Part shown: positions 58,494 through 64,000 of the stretch, one piece after another
Layout of the letters: each line of letters begins with the position of its first letter
How positions within the stretch are numbered: the stretch's first letter is position 1
Assembly (NCBI GenBank): GCA_003255065.1
Contig: QAOA01004621.1
Span: 296,867 to 360,866 of the forward strand
Length of the DNA: 64,000 nucleotides
Direction of reading: 5' to 3'
Source of the DNA: Cercis canadensis
Taxonomy: Eukaryota; Streptophyta; Magnoliopsida; Fabales; Fabaceae
The notes under the pieces: generated by a model
Database searches by the model: none
Told to the model about the DNA's origin: nothing
What the model saw: the letters and a program-made list of their open reading frames with translations, nothing else
Program-made: the position numbers and the translations under genes

Positions 58494-61400
58494 TGACTCA
58501 TATGTTAATTTATGGCTTCTCTAATATTTTTGCCATAATTAGGTTAATCTAATGAGAAAATGTAACTCATGCCTCACTTCATTGTTATTTATGTCTACTA
58601 AATTAATCTAAGGTGACCACTAAATTTATCACTAGTATAAAAAAAATTTTAGTTAATAGCTATTTATTATCAGCATGTTAATTTTTGCATTGTCTAACAC
58701 TTTTATCACAACTAGGTTAATCTCATGAGAAACTTAAATTTGAAATGTAAAATTAACACTTAGGGATTTCATGTATTTCATTGCACCTAATTTATACAAA
58801 CCACTAAAAAGAAAAATTCAAGAGATTAGTGCATTTCATATTACACATAATTAATACAACACACTTAAAATATAAAATTAACACTTAGGGATTTTGTATA
58901 TTTCATATTAAACCTCATTAATATAAGTCGTTATAAAAAAAAACCAAAAAAGTATATTAGGGATTAGTGTATTTCATGAAATTCTAAGAGACTCAAATTT
59001 TTTGCAATTCAAGTATTGAGTCCAAAAACCTCAAACTCATGAAAATACATGTCTAAGCCTAGTTGTTGGTCAATGCATAGCTCAATTCTCTTTGAGCTCA
59101 AATGTCTTGATCCAAATGGAGCAACCAAACCCAAAACCCTAGCCACCTGTACATTTTAAACCATTCTCCTATCTCATCTTTTCTCTCATCTCCTCTTCTC
59201 TCCAATACTCCCTCTTAATCTCCTTTCTCACCTCTTCCATAAAATATTGGATTTCTAAGTCACATCCTCCCTTTTCATCTTTCATACTTCATTTTTACCA
59301 TTCTTCATCTTTTACACTTTTCATCAACTTTAAACACACAAGGCAACACTAATTTGGAGAAATTGAAGCTCAAAATTAAGGGTTCTCATGAACTTTTGAA
59401 AGTTGGAGGGCTGCTCATCTTGATCCTTGGCACTAAGAGGGCTTCAACTAGGTGATTGATCATTTTCACTTCTTAACTCCTTAAATTCATATATAATATG
59501 CCAACTATGTTTCGGGTGTCTACAATTTAGATTATCCATGATTTTGAGTGAATTAATTTGAAGTATGTTTTTTGTGCCTTGAAGGTGTTTGTTAAAATGC
59601 TTGTGTGATTTTATGCTTAGAATTTACTTTGATTTTATAGTTGTGATATTTCTTATGTGTTTATTGATATTATAATATGAATTAGGTGTTTTAGTTTTGT
59701 CATTTAAACATGTATTATATCATAATCCATACATACATTGCATTGTAGTATATTTTTGTTAATTTTGTTCAACATTAACCTCTATGCTATATTGCACCAA
59801 AACAGCAAAAATGGTGTCATCCTCATATTCAGGACATGCTGGAAACGCAATATGAGTTCCACTAGCAAAGACGCGTCTCCTGCAAAAAAAAAATTATTTA
59901 TTTGGGGACATTTTGAAACGGGCCATTTTGAACCAAAAATATGTCGAAATGCATTTTTGTGGCTTCAAAATGCTAAGCCACCTTTTTTAAGTGGAATTAC
60001 ATCTTTTGTTGAGCCAATAACATTGATTTTCACACTCAAGTGACGTCGTTCAATGAAATTGTTCCCTCTTCTCCCATTTGCGTGAAATAGCCCAAACTCA
60101 TGAACAATTCATAATTTCTTCTTCTCTCTTCTTTGTTATGCCCTCAAGTCCTAACGAATTTCTTATTTGTTGCTGCTGATTGAAGGCTGAGGTGCAAAGC
60201 AACTAGTATAGCTTGTCTTGCCGCCAATTGAATGTATTTTTTGGCACCGTTTGAGGTAAAATTGCCTCAACTCGTTTTGTGATTAGTAACTCCACTTGAC
60301 ATTGTTTTGCTTTATTCATTAAGTATATTATATTCCTATTTCATTAGAATCATAGAAAACAAGAGTTGGAGTCATTAAAATTTGATCCATAAGAGTTTGA
60401 ATAACTAATATATTCTTCATATGGACCATCAACTATTTAACACAATTAGATATAAGCTTTTTTATTCCAATAGTTTTAATTACTTTCGGTATTGGCTATT
60501 CATTATTTTAGGGATTCTACTATTTTGACATCTACTCATCTCACTATATAGGCATGTATATAAATTATTAAAATATCACTACAACATTGATAGTAGATTT
60601 TAATACAATATTATATCTCAACTAACAATAGGATATAATATTTCATTAAGTACTTAATCGATTATGATGTCTCATACAAATTTAATCATTTAGAACTCTA
60701 TTTATAGATTATGATGTCTCATACATGGCACAACAACCAATTAACAACTATAGTATTATGTATTAAATAATAATTTGCATAATCTTATATCTATATATTA
60801 GTACATGTTAGTAACAAATTGTTTAGGTAATGTTAGTTTACAATCATAAATAATAATTAGGGAAATCTAACAAATTTATTGTTACAAAACTAACTTTATA
60901 TATTTAGTTATCTCATAGATTGCAGGACTACCATTGAACAATCAATCTTTTAACTCCTTATATAAAATTATATGCTTAAGCCAGAACAATATATAGATGA
61001 AGGGGTGAGTAGATTCTTACTTCTCTTATTTCTTATACTTCACATATCATATCAATTATATGTTTAACATTTTTTTTTAAATTGTGATTTAATAGTAAAC
61101 ATTATTAATGCTTCCATCATTCATCAACCGGTGGGGTATGAGATTGGTAGCAATGCAAGGCTAGTAGACTAGCTAGGAAGGTACTGGGATCTTCCAATTA
61201 TAATAGCAAATAACACAACTATGTTTTGTTTATGTTGGATGGATATAAAAAACTTTTACTAAATCATGCATCACTATGTGGCGTTATTTAAATGCAACTG
61301 TGATAACAAGTTTATGATCATTATTATGTAATGATCATCAGAAGGTTATTGACATTGGTATATTACCCAATATTAGAATATAATATTTTCATTCAATTTA

Positions 61401-62089
61401 TTTATATTCCCTACTGATTTTTCAATTTAAATGTGTTACATATGATGTGGATCTTCCTCCACAAGATGCAGTTATAGCTTCCTTTACTTATACAGTTAGA
61501 CCAACTACAAAGAATGAGTCGTATAGTAAAATCTTGAATCCAAAACTATATACTTGATAAAACAAAATACAAAATTTAAAACTACATTTGTGCGAGACAT
61601 TTTTTTCTCCTATGTTCAATACTACATTATTTACAATTCTACTAAACTAATTAATGCTTAATTCATTTTCTTTTAATGTGTTCATGCTAATTTCACACAC
61701 AAAAAAATATATGAAGAGAGCTCTTGGGATGAATTCAGAAAGAGTGAAATCAAGCTTCGAGGGGATTGAGATGAATTCAGAACATACTATAACTTAAAGG
61801 TGCATGTGGTCCCTCAGTGCAAAATTATTCCCTCAATTTAAAGTTTTACTTCAATAAAATCCTTTCGTCCATTTGTTGCTGAGTAGATTGATATAATGGA
61901 TGACCTAGCAATGCTAAATACCACGTTTGAAGCTATTTGGACTCCTCATTTATCAGCAACACCCAAAATGACGTAGTTTTGAGTTTTAAAGACAAAAAAA
62001 AATCTCTTATTATCCAATCTGTCGGCCACTAGGAAGGAGCTCAGGGAGGGTGGATTTCTCCATCTTTTTATTTTGAAACTTCAATTCAC
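58494..62089. other. AT-rich spacer
   Basis: No supported gene. A CT-rich leader-like stretch at 59150-59350 followed by ordinary sequence to about 60060 has the texture of an LTR, but I found no matching ends or TSD. The rest is AT-rich with nothing recognisable. Confidence 0.45.
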
Positions 62090-62580
62090 ATCTAAGATAA
62101 GTGATTTTGACGGAAATAGAGGCACGAGTGGTGTTAGAGATTCATTTATGAGACAGTCTTCATCTTCAATTACTACCGAGAGTGAAAAGTTATGCGAGCA
62201 TGACATCCCCTCTTTTCTACTGAAATCGAACAAATGAGCAAATTTTGGTAGGCCATTTCTAAGGTGCCCATTATACAAGGCGGCTAATTTGAGGTGCAAA
62301 TTTTTTGAATGGGCATATGGGTGCCAATCAACAAAGGATGTTAATGTTTTTGTCATGGGAGAGCTTGTAATTGAAGAATCTTAAGGACAAAGTAGCAGCT
62401 TTGGAGTGGTTTAAGTTAAAGGCAAAGAGTGATATGAAAAAAATGAAGTCCATTGCCATTGAATAAGATAAGACAATAGAAAAATAGAAGTCTTGAGTTA
62501 TGGTGTTGGTGGTATTAACTTAAATTGTGTTTGATTTTCATGTGATATAGTTTCAGATATTTGTATTTTTTTGTTATGGT
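62090..62580 (+). pseudogene. GRF-type zinc-finger protein pseudogene
   Basis: The plus-strand frame with ATG 62148 (MRQSSSSITTESEKLCEHDI) reads, after a TGA at 62235, ANFGRPFLRCPLYK and LRCKFFEWAYG. This is the G-R-x-F-x-x-C-P ... C-x-F-F-x-W pattern of the GRF zinc finger, which binds single-stranded nucleic acid in better-known members. The first Cys pair is only partly kept (LCEH). One frame over, about 62365-62460 continues as a coiled-coil (LKDKVAALEWFKLKAKSD), like small plant GRF proteins that end in a membrane segment. It is a pseudogene and ends about 190 bp before a Helitron-type terminus. Confidence 0.65.
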
Positions 62581-62765
62581 TTTTCAATATTAATGAAAGT
62601 GGTTCTTGTTTCAATTTTTTATATTGAAAAATTCATGATGGTGAAAAGTGGTTCCTTTTTCAATTTTTTATGTTGAAAAATTCATAACAAACAAATAAAA
62701 AAAATTAATATACAAGTTATCAATTTATAATATAAAATTATTATAAATATGACAAACAAAATCTT

Positions 62766-62794
62766 GCTCATGCATGGCACGGGCTAAATACTAG
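62766..62794 (+). mobile_element. Helitron-type 3' terminus
   Basis: GCTCATGC and GCACGGGC form an eight-base stem with one mismatch around ATG. It is followed after six bases by CTAG, then T. This is the classic plant Helitron end (hairpin, CTRR, host T). The 5' TC end was not found, so the element start is unknown. Confidence 0.6.
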
Positions 62795-62815
62795 TTTAAT
62801 GTATTTGTAACTTTG

Positions 62816-63733
62816 AAATTATTGGCTATTGTTGAAACAATATTTGATTCAACCATAGCGATGCTCAAAAGGCTAAAACTCATAAAACGTGTTGTACAAA
62901 ACATGGTCATTAGTAATCAATGGAATACTTATAAAGATAATAATGTTAAAAATGGCTTGCTTTGTGAGATGAACTATTTTGGATAAAGTCTAGTAACATA
63001 AGGTCAATTATATTCTTTCTTTTACAAAGCATATTTATGAAATGTTTCAACTTTGTAATACTAAAAGCCTACATTGGATTTGATCTATAATTTTTAAGAT
63101 TATATGATTGAACAAGTCAAGATAGCCATATACAGACACAAAAGAAAGTAGTTCAATGAGTAATCATCATTTTATAACATCGTGTATGAAATGCTTATTA
63201 GTTGTTGGACAAAGAGTTATTCACAACTACATTGTTTGGCTCATTCACTAAATTATAGGTAAATTTTATATCAATTTTCTTCATTTATTTTTTTTTAATT
63301 TTTTTAAATAATTTTAAGATATATTGTTTCAATTTTTTTTTCTATATTATATAAGTATTATAGCGATAAATGGCTTAATAAGACACTAAATAAAGTAGTT
63401 TCACATAGAGTTAGTGAAATATCTAAAAAGAAGAATATGTGTTTCAATATATACTTTGAAAGTGATGAGGAGCTAACAACGATGCAAAGTGAGTTCTCTG
63501 ATTTCAAGTTTGCTTCCCCTCAATCCATTAAAGATAGAGGGCCAAAAGCTTGGTGGAATAACCATGGTGCTACATCCCCTTTGCTCCAAACACTTGCTTT
63601 GAAATTTTGTTGTCAATCATGTTCATCATGTTGTTGTTAAAGAAATTGGAGTACAGACTCTTTTATTCATTCAATGAAGAGAAACTTAATAAATCCTCAA
63701 AAGGTTGAAGATTTAGTATTTGACATGGTGTGA
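62816..63733 (+). pseudogene. hAT-type transposase C-terminal relic
   Basis: The frame from 62816 (LLAIVETIFDSTIAMLKRLK, then RVVQNMVISNQWNTYKDNN) continues with stops through YMIEQVKIAIYRHKRK (about 63100) to SYSQLHCLAHSLNY (63250). A T-rich intron-like gap follows (GTAAAT at 63259 to about 63355), then YYSDKWLN and, at 63547-63640, AWWNNHGATSPLLQTLALKF. The dimerisation region ends SFIHSMKRNLINPQKVEDLV before a TGA at 63731. A TAA replaces one codon of the usual C-E-R-N-W motif. This is the hAT transposase C-terminus; the catalytic N-terminal half is absent here. It begins about 20 bp after the Helitron-type end. Confidence 0.7.
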
Positions 63734-64000
63734 CCCCCATTTTTTGAAAAATTGTCATATTGGTGTTTCGAACCATACCAATTACGAAACTCATACTAGT
63801 ACTTGCAACATAGTCTTCATGTAATGTTTCATGCATAACTGAGTTATATAAATCCGTTTCATGAAATTCAACTTTCAATCCATATAATTTGTCAAAACTA
63901 GAGAGATTGATTCCCTTTACCTCTGAAATGTTAAAACATCGCTATTATTATGACTAATTTTGATTGTTCCCTCTTCGGTAATCTTATTCTAAAATTAAGT
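63734..64000. other. Window end, nothing recognised
   Basis: AT-rich sequence with no supported ORF or repeat. Confidence 0.5.

Noticed and set aside
59080-60060. Possible solo LTR or gene 5' region
   Set aside because: The texture is suggestive, but no matching termini, TSD or partner copy was found in the window.

Overview
The window is repeat-dense plant nuclear DNA, almost certainly from a eudicot. The evidence is layered Ty3/gypsy retrotransposons of the Athila, Tat and chromovirus kinds, solo LTRs, a LINE fragment, a hAT element, Helitron-type ends and long AT-rich spacers. I see no intact host gene, no RNA gene, no CRISPR array and nothing bacterial. Species cannot be told from the sequence.

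Layout. (1) 1-18862: a minus-strand Tat-lineage element (Tat1) running off the left edge. It is split by a complete Athila-like element A (1023-11962, plus strand, TSD CCTAC) and by a solo LTR (14207-15467, TSD TCCTC). (2) 18863-22496: AT-rich spacer with two exon-like segments, a 264-bp duplication at an N, and a weak Helitron-type terminus. (3) 22502-44388: a second Tat element (Tat2), plus strand, TSD CCATG. Its PR/RT region is replaced by a truncated Athila-like element B (26815-33064). Its 3' region carries two tandem-repeat arrays and an antisense, intron-bearing gene resembling the plant mobile domain (PMD) family, itself cut by a solo LTR (37071-38381, TSD CTTTG). (4) 44394-53129: spacer with a LINE RNase H relic cut by a third solo LTR (47252-48615). 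(5) 53138-58485: a non-autonomous hAT element (TSD GCTATTTA) holding a deleted gypsy element C (54110-58174). (6) 58494-64000: AT-rich DNA with a GRF-zinc-finger pseudogene ending in a Helitron-type 3' terminus, abutting a hAT transposase relic.

How the parts relate. The Tat copies are the oldest layer and served as landing pads for the others. The two copies share a family: where A and B interrupt them, each supplies the sequence the other has lost. Every retrotransposon frame is broken by stops, many consistent with cytosine deamination, or by internal deletions. Mobility, if any, would have to be supplied in trans.

Most unusual items: the antisense gene in Tat2 with three phase-compatible introns; a 25 x 14-bp array in the leader of B; paired hairpin plus polypurine modules in the 3' non-coding part of both A and B; a Helitron-type end joining a GRF pseudogene to a hAT transposase relic; and two places where a single N sits between near-identical direct copies, probably unmerged contig overlaps.
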